5,093 bases of DNA from an uncultured Gammaproteobacteria bacterium (GTDB lineage Bacteria; Pseudomonadota; Gammaproteobacteria; UBA9214): NCBI GenBank assembly GCA_905480305.1, contig CAJQPV010000273.1, forward strand, positions 1-5,093, read 5' to 3'. Under the pieces are notes generated by a model that saw only the letters and a list, made by a program, of their open reading frames with translations, was not told the DNA's origin and made no database searches. This document shows positions 1 through 5,093 of this stretch, one piece after another; position 1 is the first letter of the stretch; every line of letters starts with the position of its first letter. A program made the position numbers and the translations under genes.

Positions 1-992
1 TTGGGTTTCGCGCCACGGCCGGTAGCACCCTCGTCGCGTATTTCACCACCGGTACCGGTAGCCGCACCCGGGAACGGTGAAATCGCCGTGGGATGATTGT
101 GGGTCTCCACCTTGATTACCAGGTGGGCATTTTCAGCATGCGCTGTATAGCAACGCGACGTGGTATCGGCAAAGAAACGCTGCACCGGATAACCCCTGGT
201 AACGGCTGCATTATCACTGTAGGCCGACAACACATTAGCAGGGCTGGCATTGTAGGAATCCCGTATCATTCCGAACAGACTGCTGTCCTGCACCTGGCCA
301 TCAATAATCCAGTCGGCATTAAATATCTTGTGGCGACAATGTTCCGAGTTTGCCTGCGCAAACATCATCAACTCGATATCGACCGGATTTCTGCCCAGCG
401 CGGTAAAACTGTCTACCAGGTAATCGATCTCGTCTGCGGATAATGCCAGGCCAAATTCTCCATTGGCCGCCACCAGCGCAGCGCGCCCGCCCGCCAGCAC
501 ATCAACTGTCTCAAAAGGTGTCGGTACGGCATGCTGAAACAGCACATCCGTGTCATTGATATCAAACAGTACGGTTTCAGTCATGCGATCATGAAGCAAC
601 GGCAAAAACTGCTGCCGCTGTGTTTCCGAGATCTCCGTGCCATCATGCGTCTCAAGCGTGTAGACAATCCCGCGTTCGACACGACGTACTTTTTCCAGTC
701 CACAGTTATGCACAATATCACTGGCCTTGCTGGACCAGGGCGAGATAGTGCCGGGACGTGGCACAACCACGCAGGTAAATCCTGTCGGCTTTGCAGCTGC
801 CGGTTCCGGCCCGTAACTCAGCAATTGTGTCAGCACACCCTGCTCGTCAGGAGAGAGCACCTCATCCAGTTCGGCAATATGCAGGTACTCGGCATGAATA
901 CCGGTCAATGACGGCAGCTGCTGCTGCACCTGTGCCAGTAATTTCTGCAAGCGAAAAGAGGAGAGTGCGGGACAACCACGCAAGTGCAACAT
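1..992 (-). CDS. purL: Phosphoribosylformylglycinamidine synthase (FGAM synthase), N-terminal part, cut by window edge
   Basis: PurL makes FGAM from FGAR, glutamine and ATP, the fourth step of de novo purine synthesis in the cytosol. The minus-strand frame is open from an ATG at 992 to the left edge without a stop and gives 330 residues. That is about a quarter of the roughly 1,290-residue single-chain enzyme found in gammaproteobacteria. Residues 1 to about 150 fit the PurS-like N-terminal domain. The synthetase domain then shows family signatures: [13 protein letters not shown] at 216-228, [16 protein letters not shown] at 295-310, and [18 protein letters not shown] at 313-330. The start is supported by a GGAG Shine-Dalgarno sequence at 998-1001, five bases upstream, and by the N-terminus beginning MLHLRG. 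The glutaminase domain lies outside the window. The gene follows an MBL hydrolase gene in the same direction, but a REP pair and a separate promoter lie between them, so it is probably transcribed on its own. Identification is very secure. Confidence 0.97.
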   Translation of the reverse strand, partial: MLHLRGCPALSSFRLQKLLAQVQQQLPSLTGIHAEYLHIAELDEVLSPDEQGVLTQLLSYGPEPAAAKPTGFTCVVVPRPGTISPWSSKASDIVHNCGLEKVRRVERGIVYTLETHDGTEISETQRQQFLPLLHDRMTETVLFDINDTDVLFQHAVPTPFETVDVLAGGRAALVAANGEFGLALSADEIDYLVDSFTALGRNPVDIELMMFAQANSEHCRHKIFNADWIIDGQVQDSSLFGMIRDSYNASPANVLSAYSDNAAVTRGYPVQRFFADTTSRCYTAHAENAHLVIKVETHNHPTAISPFPGAATGTGGEIRDEGATGRGAKP

Positions 993-1028
993 CAGTACTC
1001 CGAAACGGCTAACCACGGGAAGACGGGA

Positions 1029-1057
1029 ATGATACTGGATGGGGTAACGGGAGACAA
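1029..1057 (-). promoter_or_regulatory. Probable sigma70 promoter of purL
   Basis: On the minus strand a -35 box TTGTCT (1057-1052, 4 of 6 consensus bases) is followed after exactly 17 bases by a -10 box TATCAT (1034-1029, 5 of 6). Transcription would start near 1022 and leave a leader of about 30 bases before the purL ATG at 992, with the GGAG ribosome site inside it. It lies between the REP pair and purL. I saw no convincing PurR operator nearby. Confidence 0.55.
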
Positions 1058-1091
1058 AACATCACTGCCTGAAAACAGCCTGTGCGGGTCA

Positions 1092-1163
1092 CCTGATCGC
1101 GGACAAGGTCCGCTCCTACCCTAATTGAAGCACCTGTAGGAGCGGACCTTGTCCGCGATCAGG
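1092..1163. repeat. Inverted pair of GTAG-type REP palindromes (REPIN/BIME-like)
   Basis: Two 28-bp arms, 1092-1119 and 1136-1163, are perfect reverse complements separated by 16 bases (1120-1135). Each arm also contains its own small hairpin. In the left arm GCGGAC (1099-1104) pairs with GTCCGC (1108-1113) across AAG. In the right arm 1142-1147 pairs with 1151-1156 across CTT. Each arm carries a GTAG tetranucleotide next to its hairpin (1136-1139, and as CTAC at 1116-1119), and these face inward. A tetranucleotide head plus a small GC-rich hairpin, in inverted pairs, is the known architecture of REP sequences mobilised by RAYT (TnpA-REP) transposases. The element begins 31 bases after the stop of the MBL gene, so its transcript could form a long 3' hairpin. 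No T-tract follows on either side, so it is not a classic intrinsic terminator. No transposase is present in the window. Confidence 0.85.
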
Positions 1164-1194
1164 GCTGCCACCAGGCATTATTGCGGGCACAGCA

Positions 1195-1956
1195 TCAGGC
1201 AATGGTGCGCCAGTCCAGCCCCGCATCCTGGTCCGCAATGGCAATCCAGTCGGGCTCGCATTGCAACGCCCCGGCCAGCGCCGCCTGCGCCAGTGCCGGG
1301 CGGTTATTTTTGTCGCTGAGGTGAGCAGCAACAAGGTGCTGCAGTCGGGAAGTATCGAGTTGCGATAGCAAACTGCCGGCCTGGGCATTACTGAGATGTC
1401 CGAGCGGGCCGCCAACACGCTTTTTCAGGTTATCCGAGTAAGGTCCGTCGGCCAGCATATCGACATCATGATTACATTCGAGCAGTAACGCATCACAACC
1501 ATGCAGGCTGTCAAGCACATGCGGCGTCATCCGACCGGTATCTGTCAATACACCCAGGCGCAGTTGCTCATGTTCGAAGGTAAACTGACATGGCTCACAG
1601 GCATCGTGCGGCACGGTGAAGGGGCGCACTTGTAATGCATCGAAACTAAAACCGCAGTGGCCGTCAAAATGATGTACACAGGGAAGCTTGTCATCACGCA
1701 GCATGCGCAGGGTGCCGCGCGTCATCCACACCGGCAGATCATACTTGCGCGCCAGCAGCGGTACACCACGCACATGGTCACCATGCTCATGCGTAACCAG
1801 TATCGCCGTCAGATCGGCAGGAGTGCATCCCAGCTGCGACATGCGCCGCTCGGTTTCACGACAGGAGAAGCCGCAGTCAATCATCACCAGGGCGTTACCT
1901 GCCTCTACCAGAGTGGCATTTCCACGGCTGCCACTACCCAGCGATGCGAACCGCAT
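1195..1956 (-). CDS. MBL-fold metallo-hydrolase of the YycJ/WalJ (VicX) type
   Basis: This 253-residue protein opens with MRFASLGSGSRGN, the glycine/serine-rich first strand typical of YycJ-like metallo-beta-lactamase-fold proteins. Candidate metal ligands follow: HEHGDH at 56-61 (the HxHxDH motif), H117 in VPHDA, D139 in LTDTG, H163 in ECNHD, H187 in GHLSN and H212 in AAHLSDKNN. D27 in MIDCGFS is another conserved acidic residue. There is no signal peptide, so it is cytosolic. Some relatives are reported to have exonuclease activity on DNA, and walJ lies in the WalRK operon of Firmicutes. The substrate cannot be read from this sequence. The start at 1956 is set by the conserved N-terminus, although the ribosome site is weak (AGAG a few bases upstream). 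The gene lies 89 bp downstream of bamC, beyond a terminator-like hairpin, and the REP pair follows it. The same gene follows bamC in Pseudomonas, which suggests a conserved neighbourhood rather than a demonstrated shared function. Confidence 0.9.
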   Translation of the reverse strand: MRFASLGSGSRGNATLVEAGNALVMIDCGFSCRETERRMSQLGCTPADLTAILVTHEHGDHVRGVPLLARKYDLPVWMTRGTLRMLRDDKLPCVHHFDGHCGFSFDALQVRPFTVPHDACEPCQFTFEHEQLRLGVLTDTGRMTPHVLDSLHGCDALLLECNHDVDMLADGPYSDNLKKRVGGPLGHLSNAQAGSLLSQLDTSRLQHLVAAHLSDKNNRPALAQAALAGALQCEPDWIAIADQDAGLDWRTIA

Positions 1957-1996
1957 AAACTCTGTACAGCCTCTGAAATATATCGATAAGGGTGTT

Positions 1997-2042
1997 AAAA
2001 ACGTCTGTCACTGCCGCGCATCCTGACCGCACGGCAGTGACA
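1997..2042 (-). terminator. Rho-independent terminator candidate after bamC
   Basis: A perfect 11-bp stem pairs 2032-2042 with 2006-2016 around a 15-base loop. Reading in the minus direction, it starts four bases after the bamC stop codon. It is followed by GACG and then five T residues (2001-1997). The stem is GC-rich toward the loop. The large loop and the four-base gap before the T-tract make it weaker than an ideal terminator, so partial read-through into the MBL gene is possible. Confidence 0.65.
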
Positions 2043-2045
2043 CAA

Positions 2046-3167
2046 CTAGCGCAGCTGCTCTTCCAGCAAGGCAAGAATACGTTTGGCTGTCGAGGACTTG
2101 TCCCGTTCACCCTCGGCATTATTAACAATAATATTGGTGGTCGGTCCGTTGGCCTGCAGCTCAATCTGGTAACGGGTACCGCCCTCTTCATCATCTGAAG
2201 ACCAGAATGCCAGCTTGGTTAACACGCCTTCCTGGTTCTGATCCGCCAATGGATCATTGTAGGTCACGTAGTAGTTACCCTCGGAACGGTTTCTGTCCTC
2301 CACGGCAAAGCCGACCCGGTCCAGTGCCACGCCGGTACGACGCCAGGCGCGGGAGAAATCCTCATTAACAATCAGCATGCTGCCACTGTCATTGCTAACC
2401 ATCTGCGCGCGCACCGTGGGGCCGCTCTGCCTGGCCACCATGGCTTCTGCTTTTTGTTCCTCGATCCCCAGGTAAACCATCAGACGTTTTAGCATTTCCG
2501 CTTCCAGTTCAGGATCGGTCGGTCGCGGCTGCCACACCGCGTTGCCATCCTCAATCCCGCCCTGCAGGACTTCCTCAACACCGCGGTGAGTCAAAAAGAC
2601 CTCGGTCGTGCCGGACTCTGTACCCCGTTCCAGCCGGACCCGGAACTGGTCCCGTGTTGCCGAGGAGTAAACCGCATCTATGACCTTGCCGAGGAAATTG
2701 CGAATCGGCCCGCCGGGAATATCTGCACGATTTTCTGCCCAGCCGGTCTCGAGAATACCAACGCGCGGATCTTCCATCTTGATGAGAAAACCCTCTTCCA
2801 GCCAGAACTCCTTTACATTCGGCCAGACCTGCGCCGGCGCACCCTGCACCACCAGCCATTGCTGGTTACCATCGCGTTCTACGTGCATATTGCCCTGATC
2901 AGGCAATACGGTTGAACCGCCACCTTCCGGCAGGTTTGCACCGAATTCCGAATAGGTAGTTCCGGCAGCATCAATAGAAGACGGCGCATCATTAATGGTG
3001 TTCGAAGACAGATCAGGCGGCACTTCCAGTGACTGGATGGTCTCGCTCTTTTTGTAGTCCACCTTCTTGCGACCCGGCGCCACCTTGTCCACAGCGCTGC
3101 AGGCCGATAACAACAGGGAACCGCCAAGCACTGCAAGCACAGACCGGTTAAATTTGTTTTGTCGCAT
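2046..3167 (-). CDS. bamC: Outer-membrane protein assembly factor BamC (NlpB/DapX lipoprotein)
   Basis: BamC is an accessory lipoprotein of the BAM complex, which folds beta-barrel proteins into the outer membrane; it binds BamD. This copy has 373 residues (E. coli about 344). The signal peptide has basic residues at 2-8 and a hydrophobic stretch at 9-22, ending in the lipobox LSAC with the lipidated C23. Serine follows the cysteine, which fits outer-membrane sorting. Residues 24 to about 95 are low in hydrophobics and likely disordered, with DYKKSETIQSLEVPPDLS at 37-54 resembling the N-terminal segment that contacts BamD. Two helix-grip domains are expected at about 100-205 (WLVVQGAPAQVWPNVKEFW) and 250-373 (IVNEDFSRAWRRTGVALDRVGF). 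The ATG at 3167 has AGGA eight bases upstream. It starts 14 bp after the dapA stop, and its ribosome site lies in that gap, so the two genes are probably cotranscribed, as in E. coli dapA-bamC. A terminator-like hairpin follows immediately. Confidence 0.94.
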   Translation of the reverse strand: MRQNKFNRSVLAVLGGSLLLSACSAVDKVAPGRKKVDYKKSETIQSLEVPPDLSSNTINDAPSSIDAAGTTYSEFGANLPEGGGSTVLPDQGNMHVERDGNQQWLVVQGAPAQVWPNVKEFWLEEGFLIKMEDPRVGILETGWAENRADIPGGPIRNFLGKVIDAVYSSATRDQFRVRLERGTESGTTEVFLTHRGVEEVLQGGIEDGNAVWQPRPTDPELEAEMLKRLMVYLGIEEQKAEAMVARQSGPTVRAQMVSNDSGSMLIVNEDFSRAWRRTGVALDRVGFAVEDRNRSEGNYYVTYNDPLADQNQEGVLTKLAFWSSDDEEGGTRYQIELQANGPTTNIIVNNAEGERDKSSTAKRILALLEEQLR

Positions 3168-3181
3168 AGGTAAATTCCTGA

Positions 3182-4060
3182 CTACTTTATGAGGCCGGCT
3201 TCGCGAAGCGCCTGCCTGACGGTTTCATGGTGTTCGGCGGACAATGTTGTCATGGGCAGACGGATACCCTCTGGAATCAAACCCATCTCGTGTAACGCCC
3301 ATTTCACCGGAATCGGATTGGATTCCACAAACAGACATTGGTTTAAACTTTTCAGCGACGCATTGATGGCGCTGGCAGTCTCCCGGTCACCGGACAGCGC
3401 CGCGGCACACATATCATGCATGGCCCGCGGTGCCACGTTGGCAGTGACTGAAATATTGGCCTTGCCGCCCAGCAACATCAGTTCCATGGCAGTGGCATCA
3501 TCGCCACTGTAGATATCCAGTTGCTCACCACAACGTTCAACCAGCCAACGGGCGCGATCCATATCACCGGTGGCTTCCTTGATGGCAATAATATTGTCTA
3601 TGGGTGCCAGTCGCTCCACGGTCTCGGGCAACATATCGACCGCAGTACGTCCCGGCACATTGTACAAAATCTGCGGAATCGGCACCGCCTCTGCCACCGT
3701 CTTGTAATGCTGGTAGAGACCTTCCTGGGTCGGCTTGTTGTAGTACGGCGTCACCAGCAGGCAGGCATCAACGCCCGCATCCAGCGCACAGCGGGTAAGA
3801 TCGATCGCCTCACGGGTAGAGTTTGCCCCGGTGCCGGCAATCACCGCGATCCGCCCGGCCGCCATTTCAACGGTTCGCCGCAGCAGCTGGCAATGTTCAT
3901 CCTCGTTCAGAGTGGCAGATTCACCGGTCGTTCCAACCGCAATCAGGGCATCGGAATGCTGCTCGACATGAAAATCGACCAGCCGCTGCATGGCGTCTTC
4001 ATCAATTGCGCCACCCTCCCGCATCGGGGTCACCAGCGCGACCAAACTGCCTTGAAACAT
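3182..4060 (-). CDS. dapA: 4-hydroxy-tetrahydrodipicolinate synthase
   Basis: DapA condenses pyruvate with aspartate semialdehyde, the committed step toward diaminopimelate (cell wall) and lysine. It is a cytosolic TIM-barrel aldolase, normally a homotetramer. From the ATG at 4060 the protein has 292 residues, the same length as the E. coli enzyme. Catalytic residues fall at the E. coli positions: T44 and T45 (GTTGES), Y107 (TPYYNKP), Y133 and R138 (YNVPGR), and the Schiff-base lysine K161 (IAIKEATG). The lysine-inhibition site is mostly kept (H56, N80, E84, Y106), with E53 where E. coli has histidine, so feedback inhibition is likely by inference. The frame stays open upstream to a GTG at 4111, but I chose 4060. 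MFQGSLVALVTPM matches the family N-terminus, GGAG sits nine bases upstream, and the extra 17 residues would overlap the promoter. It leads a likely dapA-bamC transcript and diverges from the gcvR-like gene. Confidence 0.97.
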   Translation of the reverse strand: MFQGSLVALVTPMREGGAIDEDAMQRLVDFHVEQHSDALIAVGTTGESATLNEDEHCQLLRRTVEMAAGRIAVIAGTGANSTREAIDLTRCALDAGVDACLLVTPYYNKPTQEGLYQHYKTVAEAVPIPQILYNVPGRTAVDMLPETVERLAPIDNIIAIKEATGDMDRARWLVERCGEQLDIYSGDDATAMELMLLGGKANISVTANVAPRAMHDMCAAALSGDRETASAINASLKSLNQCLFVESNPIPVKWALHEMGLIPEGIRLPMTTLSAEHHETVRQALREAGLIK

Positions 4061-4068
4061 CACCGAGA

Positions 4069-4073
4069 TCTCC
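4069..4073 (-). promoter_or_regulatory. Ribosome binding site that fixes the dapA start
   Basis: GGAGA on the minus strand (4073-4069) lies just upstream of the ATG at 4060, with nine bases between GGAG and the start codon. It supports that ATG over the in-frame GTG at 4111, whose N-terminal extension does not resemble DapA. Confidence 0.7.
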
Positions 4074-4092
4074 GGACCCTGTAAAGACCGAC

Positions 4093-4121
4093 ATGGTACT
4101 GTCGCCACCACTGACTGACAA
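4093..4121 (-). promoter_or_regulatory. Probable sigma70 promoter of dapA-bamC
   Basis: On the minus strand TTGTCA (4121-4116, 5 of 6 consensus bases) is followed after 17 bases by TACCAT (4098-4093, 4 of 6). The predicted start near 4086 gives a leader of about 26 bases before the dapA ATG at 4060. That is too short for a lysine riboswitch, so control by lysine would be at the enzyme or at initiation. Confidence 0.45.
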
Positions 4122-4170
4122 GGTAATCTGCAACGAAAATGGCCATTCCAGCCCTATAACACAGCAATGG

Positions 4171-4179
4171 TGCTAAACT
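4171..4179 (+). promoter_or_regulatory. Weak extended -10 candidate for the gcvR-like gene
   Basis: TGCTAAACT has the TGn extension followed by a 4-of-6 -10 box (4174-4179). No good -35 box lies 16 to 18 bases upstream. It is the best plus-strand candidate I see in the divergent gap 4061-4229; TATAAC at 4155-4160 is an alternative. Confidence 0.25.
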
Positions 4180-4229
4180 GTAAGACACTCAAACCCACGG
4201 CAATTAGTGACTGGCGGACAGACTGATTC

Positions 4230-4781
4230 ATGAATGAAAACACGACATCAAGGAATAACCAGCTGGTACTCTCCGCGCTCGGCGAAGACAGACCCGGCAT
4301 TATTGATGAATTATCACGCTGCGTACTGGATAGCGGCTGCATGGTGCTCGACAGCCGCATGGCGGTACTGGGTGGTGATTTTGCCCTGCTGCTGCAGGTC
4401 GGCGGCAACTGGAACAATATCGCCAAGCTGGAAAATCAGATTGGCGGACTGGAAAGCCGGCTCGGGCTGATGATTTCGTCGCGGCGCACCACTGACAAGA
4501 GTGCCGCAGAAAACATGCTGCCCTACGGGGTCGACGTGGTGGCGCTGGATCAGCCCGGCATTGTTCACAACCTGGCAAGGTTCTTCTCACAGCGTCATAT
4601 CAACATCCAGGAAATGATGACTTCCAGTTATCCGGCGCCGCACTCCGGCACCGTGATGTTTTCCGTGCACATGAGCGTCGAAATACCGGCAAAGACACAG
4701 ATCTCAACGCTGCGCGAGGAATTCATGGAATTCTGCGATGATATGAACCTGGATGCAGTGATTGAACCGGTGAAGACCTGA
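4230..4781 (+). CDS. GcvR-like protein with two ACT domains (glycine cleavage system repressor family)
   Basis: This 183-residue protein consists of two ACT domains. The first spans about residues 11-80, with the signature GEDRPGIIDELSRCVLDSGC. The second spans about 97-180, with ALDQPGIVHNLARFFSQRHINIQEM. The DRPGI and DQPGI turns are where ACT domains typically bind amino acids. There is no helix-turn-helix. E. coli GcvR (about 190 residues) likewise lacks a DNA-binding domain and represses the gcv operon by binding the activator GcvA, an interaction that glycine relieves. Whether this homologue works on a GcvA partner cannot be seen here. Length, domain layout and position between dapA (divergent) and bcp (downstream) match gcvR in E. 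coli and its Pseudomonas counterpart. The ATG at 4230 has only a modest ribosome site (GGCGGA at 4213-4218, 11 bases upstream). The out-of-frame ATG at 4234 gives only a shadow frame. Assignment to the family is firm; the regulatory target is inferred. Confidence 0.88.
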   Translation: MNENTTSRNNQLVLSALGEDRPGIIDELSRCVLDSGCMVLDSRMAVLGGDFALLLQVGGNWNNIAKLENQIGGLESRLGLMISSRRTTDKSAAENMLPYGVDVVALDQPGIVHNLARFFSQRHINIQEMMTSSYPAPHSGTVMFSVHMSVEIPAKTQISTLREEFMEFCDDMNLDAVIEPVKT

Positions 4782-4823
4782 TTGCAATCCAATCGCAGAG
4801 ATACGCAAGTATGCAAAACTCGC

Positions 4824-4829
4824 TACAAT
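4824..4829 (+). promoter_or_regulatory. Possible -10 box for bcp
   Basis: TACAAT matches 5 of 6 bases of the -10 consensus and lies 31 bases before the bcp ATG, in the 79-bp gap after the gcvR-like gene. The best -35 match at the right spacing (TACGCA, 4802-4807, 3 of 6) is poor. No terminator is visible between the genes, so bcp may also be reached by read-through. Confidence 0.35.
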
Positions 4830-4860
4830 CCTGCCAACAAAAACCGCAGGAAAACATATT

Positions 4861-5093
4861 ATGAGCAAAGTAACGATTGGCAAGAAGGTTCCCGACTTCA
4901 CCCTCCCTGCAACCGGCGACCAGGACATTACCCTGTCTGAGCTGAAAGGGAAAAACGTGGTGATTTATTTCTATCCAAAAGACAGTACACCTGGCTGCAC
5001 CACCGAGGGCCAGAATTTCCGCGACAAAATTCACACCTTCAGACGCCGCAAAACAGTCATCCTCGGTGTTTCACGCGACAGCGTAAAATCTCA
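4861..5093 (+). CDS. bcp: Thioredoxin-dependent thiol peroxidase Bcp/PrxQ, N-terminal part, cut by window edge
   Basis: Bcp is a cytosolic peroxiredoxin that reduces hydrogen peroxide and organic hydroperoxides with electrons from thioredoxin. The 77 residues in the window are about half of the usual 150 to 160. VPDFTLPATGDQDITLSELKGKNVVIYFYPK at 10-40 is the thioredoxin-fold opening, and the active-site motif PxxxTxxC is at 39-46 with peroxidatic C46. E. coli Bcp has a second, resolving cysteine five residues later; here that position is Q51, and no other cysteine occurs up to the window edge. The enzyme is therefore of the subgroup without that nearby resolving cysteine, using either a more distant one or an external thiol. 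AGGA at 4848-4851 lies nine bases before the ATG at 4861, a good ribosome site. The gene follows the gcvR-like gene by 79 bp, the same order as E. coli gcvR-bcp. Confidence 0.95.
   Translation, partial: MSKVTIGKKVPDFTLPATGDQDITLSELKGKNVVIYFYPKDSTPGCTTEGQNFRDKIHTFRRRKTVILGVSRDSVKS

Noticed and set aside
93..1012. Plus-strand open frames of 116, 126 and 73 codons across the first kilobase
   Set aside because: They lie almost entirely antisense to the continuous purL frame, which carries clear PurL motifs; their translations show no family resemblance.
1000..1020. Possible PurR operator upstream of purL, around the CCGTTTCG stretch
   Set aside because: It lacks the symmetric ACGCAAACG-type half-sites of the PurR box and overlaps the leader near the ribosome site; the similarity is too slight to report.
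1977..2011. Sigma70 promoter for the MBL gene using GTGACA (2011-2006) and TATATT (1982-1977)
   Set aside because: The spacing is 23 bases, well outside the usable range, and the -35 match is part of the bamC terminator stem.
3198..3209. Perfect 12-bp palindrome GCTTCGCGAAGC near the 3' end of dapA
   Set aside because: It encodes part of the conserved C-terminal helix (ALREAGL), is short, has no loop, and has no T-tract, so it is most likely coincidental.
3521..4084. 187-codon plus-strand frame opposite dapA
   Set aside because: It is a shadow of the GC-rich dapA coding strand; it has no recognisable domain and no ribosome site that I would trust.
4061..4111. Seventeen-residue N-terminal extension of DapA from a GTG at 4111
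   Set aside because: The extension is unlike DapA, the downstream ATG has a good ribosome site and gives the exact family length, and the probable -10 box lies inside the extension.
4334..4358. Small inverted repeat GCGGCTG/CAGCCGC inside the gcvR-like gene
   Set aside because: It is seven bases long and lies inside well-conserved ACT-domain coding sequence; such short GC-rich pairs are expected by chance.

Overview
The window looks like ordinary chromosomal DNA from a gammaproteobacterium. It carries the conserved block in which dapA-bamC runs one way and a gcvR-like gene followed by bcp runs the other way, from a shared intergenic region. E. coli and Pseudomonas have the same core. The order minus-strand [purL, MBL hydrolase, bamC, dapA] then plus-strand [gcvR-like, bcp] is closest to what I recall for Pseudomonas, where a YycJ-type metallo-beta-lactamase-fold gene also follows bamC. 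There the next gene is purC, whereas here it is purL, so I would not call this Pseudomonas. I cannot name a genus.

Layout. Positions 1-992 (minus) hold the first 330 residues of PurL, which runs off the left edge. Positions 993-1194 are non-coding on the minus strand and contain a good sigma70-like promoter for purL plus a perfect 28-bp inverted pair of GTAG-type REP palindromes (1092-1163), a REPIN-like element. Positions 1195-1956 (minus) encode a YycJ/WalJ-type MBL-fold hydrolase. The gap 1957-2045 holds a hairpin with a T-tract that looks like the intrinsic terminator of bamC. Positions 2046-3167 (minus) encode the BamC lipoprotein and 3182-4060 (minus) encode DapA, 14 bp apart and probably one transcript. 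Positions 4061-4229 are the divergent promoter region. Positions 4230-4781 (plus) encode a double-ACT GcvR-like protein. Positions 4861-5093 (plus) encode the first 77 residues of a Bcp/PrxQ peroxiredoxin cut by the right edge.

The genes are housekeeping: purine synthesis (PurL), diaminopimelate/lysine synthesis (DapA), outer-membrane protein assembly (BamC), an ACT-domain regulator and a thiol peroxidase. They share conserved neighbourhood more than one pathway. I see no phage, insertion sequence, CRISPR, tRNA or rRNA, and no convincing novel system. The REPIN-like element, the purL-for-purC substitution and the bamC terminator are the points most worth a second look.
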